Positions 37,773-47,541 of a DNA stretch of 64,000 bases are shown here, piece after piece. A model generated the notes under the pieces. That model had not been told where the DNA came from and ran no database searches. It saw nothing but the letters and a program-made list of their open reading frames with translations. The position numbers were made by a program, and so were the translations under genes. This DNA comes from Oscillospiraceae bacterium (GTDB lineage: Bacteria; Bacillota; Clostridia; UBA1381; UBA9506), in the NCBI GenBank assembly GCA_015068555.1, contig SVKI01000002.1:1-64000 (forward strand), in the 5' to 3' direction. The stretch's first letter is position 1. Each line of letters starts with the position of its first letter.

Positions 37773-39080
37773 TTATATCAACTTACGCTTATCAATCACA
37801 CGAACTGCTTTGCCTTCGCTTCTTGCTATGGTTTTCGGTGCGACAAGGTGAACTGTCGGGTTGATACCCAACATTGTCTTCATAGCGTTTGCAAGCATCT
37901 TTTCCATTGCCAGCACGTCGCTTACCTTGTCTGTGAATTGTTCGGGAGACATTTCAACATTAACCTCAAAGGTATCTGTATTATTTGCTCTATCCACAAC
38001 AATCTGATAGTTTGGCTGATAGCCTTCATTTAAAAGAACTGTTTCAATCTGGCTGGGGAATACATTGACACCTCTAATGATGAGCATATCATCTGTTCTG
38101 CCCATAGGTTTCGCCATTTTGATAAGAGTTCTTCCACAGGAGCACTTCTTTCTTGAAAGAACACAGATATCTCTTGTTCTGTATCTGAGTAGGGGGAAGG
38201 CTTCTTTATCAAGAGCCGTGAATACCAGTTCACCTTTTTCACCTTCCGGAAGCACTTCGCCTGTATCAGGATCGATAATTTCTGCGATAAAGTGGTCTTC
38301 GTTAATGTGCATACCCGTCTGTTCACTGCATTCAAAAGCGACACCGGGGCCACTGGTTTCTGTAAGACCATATATATCATATGCCTTGATACCAAGAGTT
38401 TCTTCGATACTTCTGCGCATTTCTTCTGTCCAGGGTTCTGCACCAAAGATACCGGCTTTAAGCGGAATATCTTCCGGTTTATATCCTTGTTCTTTTAATG
38501 TTTCGCCAATGTATGCCGCATAAGACGGTGTACAGCAAAGGATCGTTGCGTTTAAATCGGTCATAAACTGAATTTGACGCTCTGTGTTGCCTGATGACAT
38601 GGGAAGTGTCAAACATCCAACCTTATGAGAACCGCCGTTTAGACCGGGACCGCCTGTAAAAAGTCCATACCCATATGCAACCTGACAAACATCTTTGCTA
38701 CTGCCGCCGGCAGCGACAATAGCACGAGCACAACAATCTTCCCAAAGGTCAACGTCGTTTTGTGTGTAAAAAGCGACTACACGACGACCTGTTGTGCCTG
38801 ATGTCGACTGAATGCGCACACAATCTTCAAGAGGCTTTGCCAATAATCCGTAAGGATAAGCATCTCTTAAATCTGTTTTTGTAAGGAATGGGAGCTTATG
38901 TAGATCGTGGATTCCTTTGATGTCTTCGGGCTTGACACCTTTTTCATCCATGAGTTTTTTGTAGTAAGGCACATTTTCGTAAACGTGCCTTACCTGCTTT
39001 ACCAATTTTTCTGATTGAAGGTTTTGCATTTCGGGGAGCGACATAGTTTCGATTTCTTTCTGGTAGTAATTCTGAGCCAT
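37773..39080 (-). CDS. paaK: Phenylacetate-CoA ligase
   Basis: IQSTSGTTGRRVVAFYTQNDVDLWED; YDIYGLTETSGPGVAFEC; RYRTRDIC; GRTDDMLIIRGVNVFPSQIE. Confidence 0.92.
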   Translation of the reverse strand: MAQNYYQKEIETMSLPEMQNLQSEKLVKQVRHVYENVPYYKKLMDEKGVKPEDIKGIHDLHKLPFLTKTDLRDAYPYGLLAKPLEDCVRIQSTSGTTGRRVVAFYTQNDVDLWEDCCARAIVAAGGSSKDVCQVAYGYGLFTGGPGLNGGSHKVGCLTLPMSSGNTERQIQFMTDLNATILCCTPSYAAYIGETLKEQGYKPEDIPLKAGIFGAEPWTEEMRRSIEETLGIKAYDIYGLTETSGPGVAFECSEQTGMHINEDHFIAEIIDPDTGEVLPEGEKGELVFTALDKEAFPLLRYRTRDICVLSRKKCSCGRTLIKMAKPMGRTDDMLIIRGVNVFPSQIETVLLNEGYQPNYQIVVDRANNTDTFEVNVEMSPEQFTDKVSDVLAMEKMLANAMKTMLGINPTVHLVAPKTIARSEGKAVRVIDKRKLI

Positions 39081-39145
39081 TTCTTGTTCATCCTTTCCAT
39101 TTCGCTTAAATTTTGTTCTGACAGGTTTGCAGTATTAGAAAAACA

Positions 39146-39430
39146 AAAAAGCCCTCTGCAATCCTATACAGGATACAGAGGACGAAAATATCATTTCCGT
39201 GGTACCACCTCAGTTCGTCGCTATCTCACGGTAGCGACCTTATCAGGTACAAACATACCTTAGTTCTGTGACGGGAACTCCCGTTGCCTCCTACTTAAGA
39301 TGAATCTTGTTCAGTGCACTGCTAACAGAAGGAATTCGAGAAGGACACCCCATTTGCCTCGCACCGACCGGCAACTCTCTCCATGTTCGTTCCAACCTAC
39401 TGGTTTCTGCTCTCCGCATTTAAATTATGT
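39146..39430 (-). promoter_or_regulatory. T-box leader (tRNA-sensing) upstream of paaK-ACT operon
   Basis: Minus strand carries AACTGAGGTGGTACCACGG (T-box), then terminator CCTCTGTATCCTGTATAGGATTGCAGAGGGCTTTTTT; Stem I with AGTA and GAATTCCTTCTG segments. Confidence 0.88.
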
Positions 39431-39865
39431 AATTATACCATAACCTTTTTTTATTATACTACATGAAAAAGGGGAAGTCAATACCTATTCATTAAAAATA
39501 TACGTAATAAAAAGATGATGCTTGCAAACACGAATAGCAGGAAAGAATCAGTTCAATATGCAGGATTTAATTTTTTTTCTATCTACTATCCGTTTTATGG
39601 TACACTCTTTTCTGTATTATCATAGTAGAAACACTCAGGGAGAAATGTGAAATGCTCTTAATGGAAGTCATCAAAGGAGATTGAGTATTGTAGGTTAATG
39701 GAACGGCTCAAGGAAGAAGATTACAGAATAAGGAGGTGATATTGCCAAATGAGGTGTTTTTATACTAAAAATTTTCCTTATAAAATAAGTTGATTTTTTC
39801 TCGATTTTCTTTGACACTAAGAGCCTTTCTATGATAAAATTATCTTAAAATTAAAAGAGGAGCGT

Positions 39866-40801
39866 ATGGATATGAAAAAAATTTTATGTTTGGTAGCAGT
39901 ATTTTGCATGATGGCATCTGTTTGGTGCTGTCCGGTATCAGCAGAAGGTGCGTTTTATGACTTTTATGAACACATAGATGTGCCTTTTGACTACGATCTT
40001 AACGGCGATGGTGTAGAAGATACTTTTTCTGTAGATCATTATGTAAATTATTTCGGTCGTTTTGCCTTTAACATCAATGACAGACCTTTTGTTTTTCAAA
40101 CTGTTCGTCATGGGTATTATACATCCTTTGCTGTCGTGGATATTAACGAAACAGATGCTTTTTTGGATATTGTTGTTATCGGTACATATAAAGGTATCTG
40201 GGCGGAGGTATATCGTTATGACGGCGCAACGATGTATGAACTTAGCGATGTGATTCAGCTGTCGGATGAGCGGGATTATGATTTGGTGAGTGAATATCTT
40301 GAAACCATGAGCGTTTCTGCAGGTGGCGGAAAGCTACAAATTAAATTTGGTCCGGACGTGATTACACAGGATTCCTTTTCATTTATAGAAATGGAAAGAC
40401 CTGTCGACAGTGAATATATGGCAGATGGAATCAGTAACTGTTACCATATTATAATTGACGGAGAAGCCATAGAATTTGATCAATATCCCGTTAATAAAAA
40501 AGACCATCTTTTGGTGCCGGTGCGTGCCATTTTTGAAAAACTGGGTTATGGTTTAAGTTGGGATGCAGAAACAAGAACTGCTCATGCTTTGAGCAAGGAA
40601 AATTCTATGAGCGTACAAATCGGGAATAAGACAATTTTTTATACTGTAGATGGGGTTTCGGAGCAGTATGAATGTGAAATTGCACCCCAATTGATCAGCG
40701 ACAGAACGATGGTTCCCTTGCGCGGTGTGGCAGAGAGTGCCGGCTGTCGTGTGGAATGGAATGAAGAAACCGGCACGGTGCACATTTTCACGGCAGAATA
40801 A
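39866..40801 (+). CDS. Secreted copper amine oxidase N-terminal (stalk) domain protein
   Basis: Signal peptide; IDGEAIEFDQYPVNKKDHLLVPVRAIFEKLGYGLSWDAETRTAHA...; RTMVPLRGVAESAGCRVEWNEETGTVHIF. Confidence 0.85.
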   Translation: MDMKKILCLVAVFCMMASVWCCPVSAEGAFYDFYEHIDVPFDYDLNGDGVEDTFSVDHYVNYFGRFAFNINDRPFVFQTVRHGYYTSFAVVDINETDAFLDIVVIGTYKGIWAEVYRYDGATMYELSDVIQLSDERDYDLVSEYLETMSVSAGGGKLQIKFGPDVITQDSFSFIEMERPVDSEYMADGISNCYHIIIDGEAIEFDQYPVNKKDHLLVPVRAIFEKLGYGLSWDAETRTAHALSKENSMSVQIGNKTIFYTVDGVSEQYECEIAPQLISDRTMVPLRGVAESAGCRVEWNEETGTVHIFTAE

Positions 40802-40845
40802 TCAGGCAAAATCTGTCGAAAAACAGGGGAAATTTGTAAAATCAC

Positions 40846-40874
40846 TTGACAAAACAGCGATTTTCCTGTATGCT
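40846..40874 (+). promoter_or_regulatory. Promoter of lysine riboswitch transcript
   Basis: TTGACA - 17 nt - TATGCT. Confidence 0.6.
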
Positions 40875-40907
40875 TTTAGAAGAAATACACAAATTTTGAA
40901 AAAACAT

Positions 40908-41067
40908 GATAGAGGTGCGTTATTTATCAGTATGATGCCGCGGTAACAGGAATACGGCATCAGAAAGGAAATGACGCCGAAGTGGTGCGTTCTGTCCTGT
41001 AACAGGCGCATTGCTGGTGCAATGCAAAATATGTCTTGCACTGTCACGAAAGTGGAGCGCTATCTTG
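40908..41067 (+). promoter_or_regulatory. Lysine riboswitch (L-box)
   Basis: gatagaggtgcg...agtatgatgccg...cagaaaggaaatgacgccgaagtgg...gctggtgcaatgcaaaatatgtcttgcactgtcacgaaagtggagcgctatc matches L-box conserved blocks in order. Confidence 0.92.
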
Positions 41068-41091
41068 CTTTAATAAATGATTTATTAAATT

Positions 41092-41144
41092 AAGAACACC
41101 TCCATGCTGTCATGAATTTTCGCATTATGGAGGTGTTCTTTTTG
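41092..41144 (+). terminator. Riboswitch-controlled terminator that also contains the RBS
   Basis: AAGAACACCTCCAT...ATGGAGGTGTTCTTTTT; GGAGG of the next gene lies in the 3' arm. Confidence 0.8.
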
Positions 41145-42830
41145 AAAAAAAAGACATTGTTAATCATCCTGATGTCGGTGATTGTGGTTGTATTATTAGC
41201 CGGCATTGCTATGTGGGGCGGTAATCCCAATGCAACAGTTGCATGTGCTGATTGTGAAGGTGCAGGCATGCTTGAAGAAGTGGCTTGTGAAGCCTGTGAG
41301 GGTACAGGCAATGTAGCAGCAGACACGCCGTTTTACGGAACATGGGTTGCTCTTTTAGCACCCGTTATCGCCATTGTTCTGGCACTGATTACCAAAGAGG
41401 TGTATTCTTCTTTAACAATTGGTATTATTATCGGTGGCTTGTTAGCCGGTAGCTTTAACCCGGTTAAAACGCTAGATAATGTGGTTCAGGAAGGCTTCAT
41501 CAGCGCGGTATCCGGAACGGCAGGTATCTTCTGTTTCCTGGTAATTTTAGGTATTATGGTTGCGCTTGTTAATAAAGCCGGCGGTTCGGCGGCTTTTGGC
41601 AGATGGGCAAAAACCCATATTAAAACCAAAACCGGTGCTACGCTTTGCACCTTTGTTTTAGGTGTTTTGATTTTTATTGACGACTATTTCAACTGTCTGA
41701 CAGTTGGCGGCGTTATGCGTCCTGTGACCGATTCCAAACAGATTTCCCGTGCTAAACTTGCTTTCTTAATTGATGCAACAGCAGCACCCATCTGCATGAT
41801 TGCACCGATTTCTTCCTGGGCTGCAGCTGTATCCAGCTACGCAGCAGAAGGCGAAGGCATCAAGTTGTTTGTGCAGGCGATTCCTTATAATCTGTATTCC
41901 TTGTTGATGCTTGCCTTTATCATCATCATGGCTATCATGAAGTTCGATTTCGGCCCTATGCGCCACTTTGAATTAAAGGCGGAGCAGGGTAACCTTGGCG
42001 AGCTTGAAGTTTCAGAGAACACAGAAGAAGTTGCAAACAGCAAGGGTAGAGTGATTGATTTGATTCTGCCTGTGTTGGTGTTGGTTTTGGTTTGCGTTAT
42101 AGCCCTTATCTATGTGGGTGGCTTCTTTGAAGCCGGCGGCGATTACTTTATGGATTTTGTCGGCTCATTTGGTAACACAGATGCCACGGTCGGCCTGCCT
42201 TTAGGCGGATTTGTTGCCCTGGTATTTACAATGGTTTATCTACTTTGCAGAAAAATTGTTACCTTTAAAGAAGCAACGGATGCCATTCCTAAAGGCTTTA
42301 TTGCTATGGTGCCCGCGATCTTGATTTTAACAATGGCAACCGCTTTAAAGAACACAACCGGACTTTTAGGTGCACAGCAATATGTTAAGGTGTTAATGGA
42401 CGGTGCAGCAGCCGGTCTTGCAAACTTCCTGCCAGCTATCATTTTCTTAGTGGCTGTTGGTCTTTCTTTCTCAACCGGCACATCCTGGGGTACCTTTGGT
42501 ATCTTAATCCCAATCGTTTGCAGCATTTTCCCTGTTGGAAGCGAATTGCTTATCATCGGCATTTCAGCTTGCTTGGCTGGTTCTGTGTGCGGTGACCATT
42601 GCTCACCCATTTCCGATACCACCATCATGTCTTCTGCCGGTGCACAGTGCAACCATGTGGACCACGTTTCCACCCAGTTGCCGTATGCTTTGCTGGTAGC
42701 AGGCATCAGCTTTATTGGTTATCTCATTGCCGGTCTGGTGCAGAATGTGTTTGTTGTTTTAGGTGTAAGCCTTGTGATTTTACTTGCTGTACTTTTTGTA
42801 CTTCGTGCATTAAATAAGAAGCAGGCATAA
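41142..42830 (+). CDS. Na+/H+ antiporter NhaC family transporter (LysW-type, predicted lysine transporter) with N-terminal CxxCxGxG pair
   Basis: Multi-TM; FIDDYFNCLTVGGVMRPVTD, STGTSWGTFGILIPI, CGDHCSPISDTTIMSSAGAQCNHVDHVSTQLPYAL; N-terminal CADCEGAG...CEACEGTG; TTG start 41142 chosen from RBS spacing. Confidence 0.88.
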   Translation: MKKKTLLIILMSVIVVVLLAGIAMWGGNPNATVACADCEGAGMLEEVACEACEGTGNVAADTPFYGTWVALLAPVIAIVLALITKEVYSSLTIGIIIGGLLAGSFNPVKTLDNVVQEGFISAVSGTAGIFCFLVILGIMVALVNKAGGSAAFGRWAKTHIKTKTGATLCTFVLGVLIFIDDYFNCLTVGGVMRPVTDSKQISRAKLAFLIDATAAPICMIAPISSWAAAVSSYAAEGEGIKLFVQAIPYNLYSLLMLAFIIIMAIMKFDFGPMRHFELKAEQGNLGELEVSENTEEVANSKGRVIDLILPVLVLVLVCVIALIYVGGFFEAGGDYFMDFVGSFGNTDATVGLPLGGFVALVFTMVYLLCRKIVTFKEATDAIPKGFIAMVPAILILTMATALKNTTGLLGAQQYVKVLMDGAAAGLANFLPAIIFLVAVGLSFSTGTSWGTFGILIPIVCSIFPVGSELLIIGISACLAGSVCGDHCSPISDTTIMSSAGAQCNHVDHVSTQLPYALLVAGISFIGYLIAGLVQNVFVVLGVSLVILLAVLFVLRALNKKQA

Positions 42831-42842
42831 ATGTAAATGAGG

Positions 42843-42882
42843 AAAAAGCCCCGATGCATGTATCGTGCATCGGGGCTTTTTT
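42843..42882 (+). terminator. Terminator
   Basis: AAAAAGCCCCGATGCA tgtatcg TGCATCGGGGCTTTTTT. Confidence 0.85.
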
Positions 42883-42907
42883 GACTGTGAAAACAAAAGG
42901 ATTCTAT

Positions 42908-43969
42908 TTATATTCTTGTCAGGGTTTTATTGCTTTCTCTGTATTTCTTCGGCGTTACGCCGGTATATTCTTTAAATATTTTGCCAAAGTAGCTTCTGTT
43001 TTCGTATCCAACCATGCTGGAGACCTTTTCAATGTTAATTTCTGGATTTAATAGAAGTTTTTTAGATTTTTCGATTCTGACTTTATTTAGGTACTCATTA
43101 AAAGATATTCCGAGAGTTTCCTTAAACACTTTTGAGAAGTAAGAAGGACTTAGATATACATGAGACGCCACATGATTCTGTGTGATATGCTCTGCGTAAT
43201 GTAGATTCATATATTCTGAGGCTTTGTGGATTAAGGAAGCATGTTTTTGAGAATACGGACAGAAAACAGACGAGATGAACCGATGTATGGAAAGGTCAAT
43301 GCATTGCTTTAAATCGCTGATAGAAGAGGCATGGATCCACATTAAAAAGGGCGTATCCTCGGCTATGTCAGTTTGAAACGAAGCGTGGGTGTCGGTAAGC
43401 TCGTTAAAGATGAATAAAAGGGCTAAGGAACGGTTCTTTAACGCAGAAAAGTCCAGTCCGTTTTCGGAAATCATTTCTTCCAGACAATGCATCACGAGGG
43501 CACTGGCCTGACCAGGGTTGTCGTTAGAAATCTCTCGCGTCAGTAAGGCTATTAAATGTTTGTCGTTTTGAGAAAAGTGCGGAATAGCACACTGTAGAGA
43601 CAAGCGAAAAAGCTGTGCCGTTTTACAGATTATGTCGGCCGACAGGGTTGGGTGTGGAGCGTTATGCGGCGGGATTTTTGAAAAAGAAACGGGTTCAGAG
43701 AGTATGGCGCCGTGTAATTGCTCTGTTGTGACAACAGGCACAATAATATGAAAGCATCCTTTATGACAGGAGAAAATGCTGCTTTTGTTTTGCGTAATCA
43801 TGGAGGCACATATGCTATATAATTGTTCTCCGCAGGTGCAATCTGCGCAGGCGTTATGTGGTTTTGCTTTTATATTCTTTTCAAAGGGAAAATAATGTAG
43901 ATGAAGACCGCTTATCTGTGTATAAAGCGGCAAGGATTTTTCGATTTGATCAATGAAATCAGTGTGCAT
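42908..43969 (-). CDS. AraC family regulator with PocR-like Cys-rich sensory domain
   Basis: N-term HNACADCTCGEQLYSICASMITQNKSSIFSCHKGCFHIIVPVV; C-term HVYLSPSYFSKVFKETLGISFNEYLNKVRIEKSKKLLLNPEINIEKVSSMVGYENRSYFGKIFKEYTGVTPKKYRES. Confidence 0.85.
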   Translation of the reverse strand: MHTDFIDQIEKSLPLYTQISGLHLHYFPFEKNIKAKPHNACADCTCGEQLYSICASMITQNKSSIFSCHKGCFHIIVPVVTTEQLHGAILSEPVSFSKIPPHNAPHPTLSADIICKTAQLFRLSLQCAIPHFSQNDKHLIALLTREISNDNPGQASALVMHCLEEMISENGLDFSALKNRSLALLFIFNELTDTHASFQTDIAEDTPFLMWIHASSISDLKQCIDLSIHRFISSVFCPYSQKHASLIHKASEYMNLHYAEHITQNHVASHVYLSPSYFSKVFKETLGISFNEYLNKVRIEKSKKLLLNPEINIEKVSSMVGYENRSYFGKIFKEYTGVTPKKYRESNKTLTRI

Positions 43970-44091
43970 ACAAACATCTCCCTTTGCTATAGCAGTTTTC
44001 CCATTGTAACAAAAAGAATTTTGCTTTTCAAGGGGAAAAAAGAAGATATTTGTCGTTTAAAAAAATTTTTTTAAAGCTTTGTAAAAAGAGC

Positions 44092-44135
44092 AATCCGGCC
44101 GAAATGCTCCATCTCAAATCGGCCGGATTTTTTTA
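44092..44135. terminator. Terminator-like hairpin
   Basis: AATCCGGCCGA...TCGGCCGGATTTTTTT. Confidence 0.7.
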
Positions 44136-44708
44136 TAATAAAACGGGTTGCAATTGTTTTTCCATCAGTGCAAGGCGTAAGGTTTCCTCAATTTGTGACA
44201 TGTCGGCAACCAGAGAGTTGTTTTTAGTAATCGGGTCGTCCTGTGTGAAGGGAACAAAATATATGAGCTTGGTGTTGAGTAAACACCCAATGTTTCTTGC
44301 GCTTGCCCCTAAACCGTCGTTGGTAGAAGGTGCAATAATAAGTGGATTTTTATTTCTTAATGTGGCTTTTGCTGCCATTGTTACCGATGTATCGGTTATG
44401 CCGTTTGCAAGTTTAGCAAGTGTATTGCCGGTGCAGGGTGCGATGATTAGTGCATCCAATAGATTTTTAGGCCCAATAGGTTCGGCACCTGAAATGGTGT
44501 GAATCACCTTTTCGCCAGTTATGGTTTCAATTTGATGTATAAAATCTTCTGCCTTCCCAAATCGCGTATCCGTATGATATGCGGTTTCTGACAGGATGGG
44601 TATAATTTTTGCACCGGTGCTCCGTTGTAGGGCTTCTAACGATGCAATCACTTTCTTAAATGTACAAAAAGAGCCGGTTAAGGCAAAACCAAGGGTTTTA
44701 TCTTTCAT
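44133..44708 (-). CDS. dpaB: Dipicolinate synthase subunit B (SpoVFB)
   Basis: LGFALTGSFCTFKKVIASLEAL; SGAEPIGPKNLLDALIIAPCTGNTLAKLANGITDTSVTMAAKATLRN. Confidence 0.93.
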   Translation of the reverse strand: MKDKTLGFALTGSFCTFKKVIASLEALQRSTGAKIIPILSETAYHTDTRFGKAEDFIHQIETITGEKVIHTISGAEPIGPKNLLDALIIAPCTGNTLAKLANGITDTSVTMAAKATLRNKNPLIIAPSTNDGLGASARNIGCLLNTKLIYFVPFTQDDPITKNNSLVADMSQIEETLRLALMEKQLQPVLL

Positions 44709-45577
44709 ATTTTCACCTCTGATTCTTGAATGATATTTAAAACTGTTTCGCAAATAATTTTCCCAGCCGTGAGAGGTGCTGTTTTTCCCGGGAGGGACAG
44801 CGCGTGGATGACATGTTTACCCATGTTTTCAGCACTTGAAAAATCAACGCCGCCCGGTCTTGAAGCAAGGTCAATCAGCAGGGCGTCTTGTTTCATGTTG
44901 TGCAAAACTTCTCGGCTAAAGATCGTGGCTGGCACAGTGTTATATATAAGGTCAAAGTGTTGGATGTTTTCGGCTATGCGACAAATTGGAAAAAAACTAT
45001 AACCATAGGCCTGCATCCACGCAAGGTCACTCTGTTTGCGGGCAGTTACGGTTACATGGGCTCCCATAGCCTGCAGTATGTTTGCAAGTAGTTTTGCAAT
45101 ACGGCCAAAGCCTGTTATTAAAACGTGGAGGCCATTTACGGTGACGGGGAGCGTATCAAGCGCAATGGCAAGAGCACCTTCGGCCGTTGCTACAGCATTT
45201 AAAACAGTCAGTTCTTCGCGATTTGCATAATCATAAAAACAAATGCCGCGTTGCAATAACATATCGGCAAAGTCTGAATCTATTTTACCGCCCAAAACCG
45301 TTTGATTTTTGGAAAGCGATGATACGACATCGGTTAGTTTGACAGCTTCTTTATGCATCGGTGCGTTCAGACAGGAATCGCCGGATGAACAGGGCATAGG
45401 AAGGATGACATAGTCTGCATCAGATATAGCTGACGCAAGCGTTTTACAAGTTGCAGCCGGTTCGTTTTTTGCCTCACCGTTACACCCAAAAAGAGTCACA
45501 GAAAACCCATGAAGACTAAGTTCCTTTGCGATAACAATGCTTCGATGATCGCCGCCTAAAATAGAAAAGTTCTTCAT
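44705..45577 (-). CDS. dpaA: Dipicolinate synthase subunit A (SpoVFA)
   Basis: FSILGGDHRSIVIAKEL; ILPMPCS; VLITGFGRIAKLLANILQAMGAHVTVTAR; DLASRPGGVDFSSAE. Confidence 0.93.
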   Translation of the reverse strand: MKNFSILGGDHRSIVIAKELSLHGFSVTLFGCNGEAKNEPAATCKTLASAISDADYVILPMPCSSGDSCLNAPMHKEAVKLTDVVSSLSKNQTVLGGKIDSDFADMLLQRGICFYDYANREELTVLNAVATAEGALAIALDTLPVTVNGLHVLITGFGRIAKLLANILQAMGAHVTVTARKQSDLAWMQAYGYSFFPICRIAENIQHFDLIYNTVPATIFSREVLHNMKQDALLIDLASRPGGVDFSSAENMGKHVIHALSLPGKTAPLTAGKIICETVLNIIQESEVKI

Positions 45578-45818
45578 TTTTTGTATGCCTCCGTTTGTCA
45601 ATAACAGACTTTTACTATATTATATGACGGATGGTAGGCAATGGTTCAAAAAATAAAAACCCAATATTTTGTGTTGTCAAATTTATATATGGTCAGTATT
45701 TTGCGGTTTTTGTGTTTTTTTTCTTGCCAAAATCTGCGAAATGTGATACAATACTATGTATCTATATTGAAAAATGATTTTGGACATAAAGTGCCACAGG
45801 ACGGATTGGAGAGCAGAA

Positions 45819-47541
45819 TGCAAAAAAAGAGATGGAGGTTACTCAGTACACAAGCGGATAAAGAAGCAATTCGCGAGCTGAGTCAACGATATGGAATACC
45901 GCCTGTTGTTACAACAATTTTGTTAAAACGCGGTTTGGAATCCTTTGAGGATTATGTTTTCCCCCATACAGATAAGCTGCACGACCCCTATTTGATGAAG
46001 GGTATGAAGGCGGCTATTATACGAATTATAGAGGCTCTTAACCGTCATGAAAAGATTATGGTATACGGCGATTATGATGTAGACGGCATTACCTCAACAG
46101 CTTTATTGGTTCGTTATTTGCGTTCACGCGGGGGCGATGTTTCATATTATATTCCTGACCGTTTACAGGAAGGCTATGGTATAAATTTGGCTGCAATTGA
46201 CTATATTGTGAGTCAGGGAGCTACTTTAATGGTAACGGTAGACTGCGGTATCACGGCAGTCAGCGAGGTGGCCTATGCAGCATCCAAGGGACTGGATGTG
46301 GTGGTGACAGACCACCATGAATGTAAAGACGAGGTGCCCCGGGCGGTTGCGGTTTTAAATCCCAAGCAGGAAGGCTGCGCGTATCCGTTTAAAAACTGGC
46401 GGGCGTGGGCGTTGTTTTTAAGCTTCTGCAAGGATTAACCATTGAAACCAAGTGCCACCAACGTGAGTTTCTGGACTCTTATATGGACCTGGTTTCTATG
46501 GGAACAGTAGCCGATGTGATGCCCTTAATCGGCGAAAATAGAATTATTGTTAAAAACGGTTTAGAGCATCTGCGCTATACCGAAAATAAAGGCCTGCGCG
46601 CTTTGATGCATCAGGCAGGGATTGAGGATACGAATATTACAACGGGCACGATTGGCTTTGTGCTGGCGCCGCGCATTAACGCGGCCGGCAGAGTGGGTGA
46701 CCCCAAATGTGCCGTCGAGCTTCTGTTGGCTCCGGATGATCACACAGCATCGCGCCTTGCGCAGCAGTTAGATGATGAAAACAGAGAGCGCCAGGCAACA
46801 GAGCAAAGGATTTATGAAGAAGCACTATCCATGCTGGAAACGGATACAAGATTTAAAGACGATTCTGTTTTGGTGCTGGCAAGTGAAAACTGGCATCACG
46901 GAATTATCGGGATTGTGGCTTCAAAATTAACAGAGAAATTTAATAAACCAACTATCTTAATCAGTCTTTCTGACAGTGAAGGAAAGGGCTCAGGCAGAAG
47001 CATTAAAGGCTTCAATCTGTTTGCAGCCCTGCAAACCTGTAACGATGATTTGATTCGTTTTGGCGGTCATGAGCTGGCTGCCGGTTTAACGGTTAACCGT
47101 GAGAAATTGGAGACGTTCCGCGCGCATATCAACCAGCATGCAAAAGAGACGCTGACACAAGAAGACTTTGTTCCTGAATTAGTGATCGATGCGGAGCTCC
47201 CCGTAGAATACTTACATTTAAACACGGTTGATAAGCTTATGGTTATGGCGCCCTATGGCATGGGAAATGCATCGCCAATGTTTTTGTGCAGAAGATTACG
47301 GGTTTCTGCCATGCGACCGATGAGCGACGGCAAGCATTTGCGTTTATGCCTGACGGACGGTCATTATGTGATTGATGCGGTTGGTTTTTCCATGGGTGAC
47401 TATTTGGAAAAACTGGCCGTCAATGATTGTATAGATATTGTGTTTCATTTAGAAGGAAATGTATATCGTGGCGAAAGAAGAGTGCAGGTTTTACTGAAAG
47501 ACCTGCGACATTCGCCGCAGACAGGAGATTGCCATGGATGA
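45819..47541 (+). pseudogene. recJ: Single-stranded-DNA-specific exonuclease RecJ, split by a frameshift near 46391-46396
   Basis: ORF 1 ends ...VYGDYDVDGITSTALL...VVVTDHHE...NPKQEGCAYPFKNWRAWALF; ORF 2 (46405 on) continues GVVFKLLQGLTIETK...GFVLAPRINAAGRVGDP...GSGRSIKGFNLF; -1 shift at TTTAAAAACTG restores K-L-A-G-V-G-V-V-F-K. Confidence 0.85.

Noticed and set aside
39660-39860. Small ORFs with RBS-like sequences between the T-box region and 39866
   Set aside because: Too short (for example MERLKEEDYRIRR) and with no conserved features to support coding.
46388-46396. Programmed -1 frameshift in recJ
   Set aside because: The sequence T-AAA-AAC is not an X-XXY-YYZ heptamer and RecJ is not known to use frameshifting; a homopolymer indel is simpler. 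Kept only as a pseudogene/error observation.
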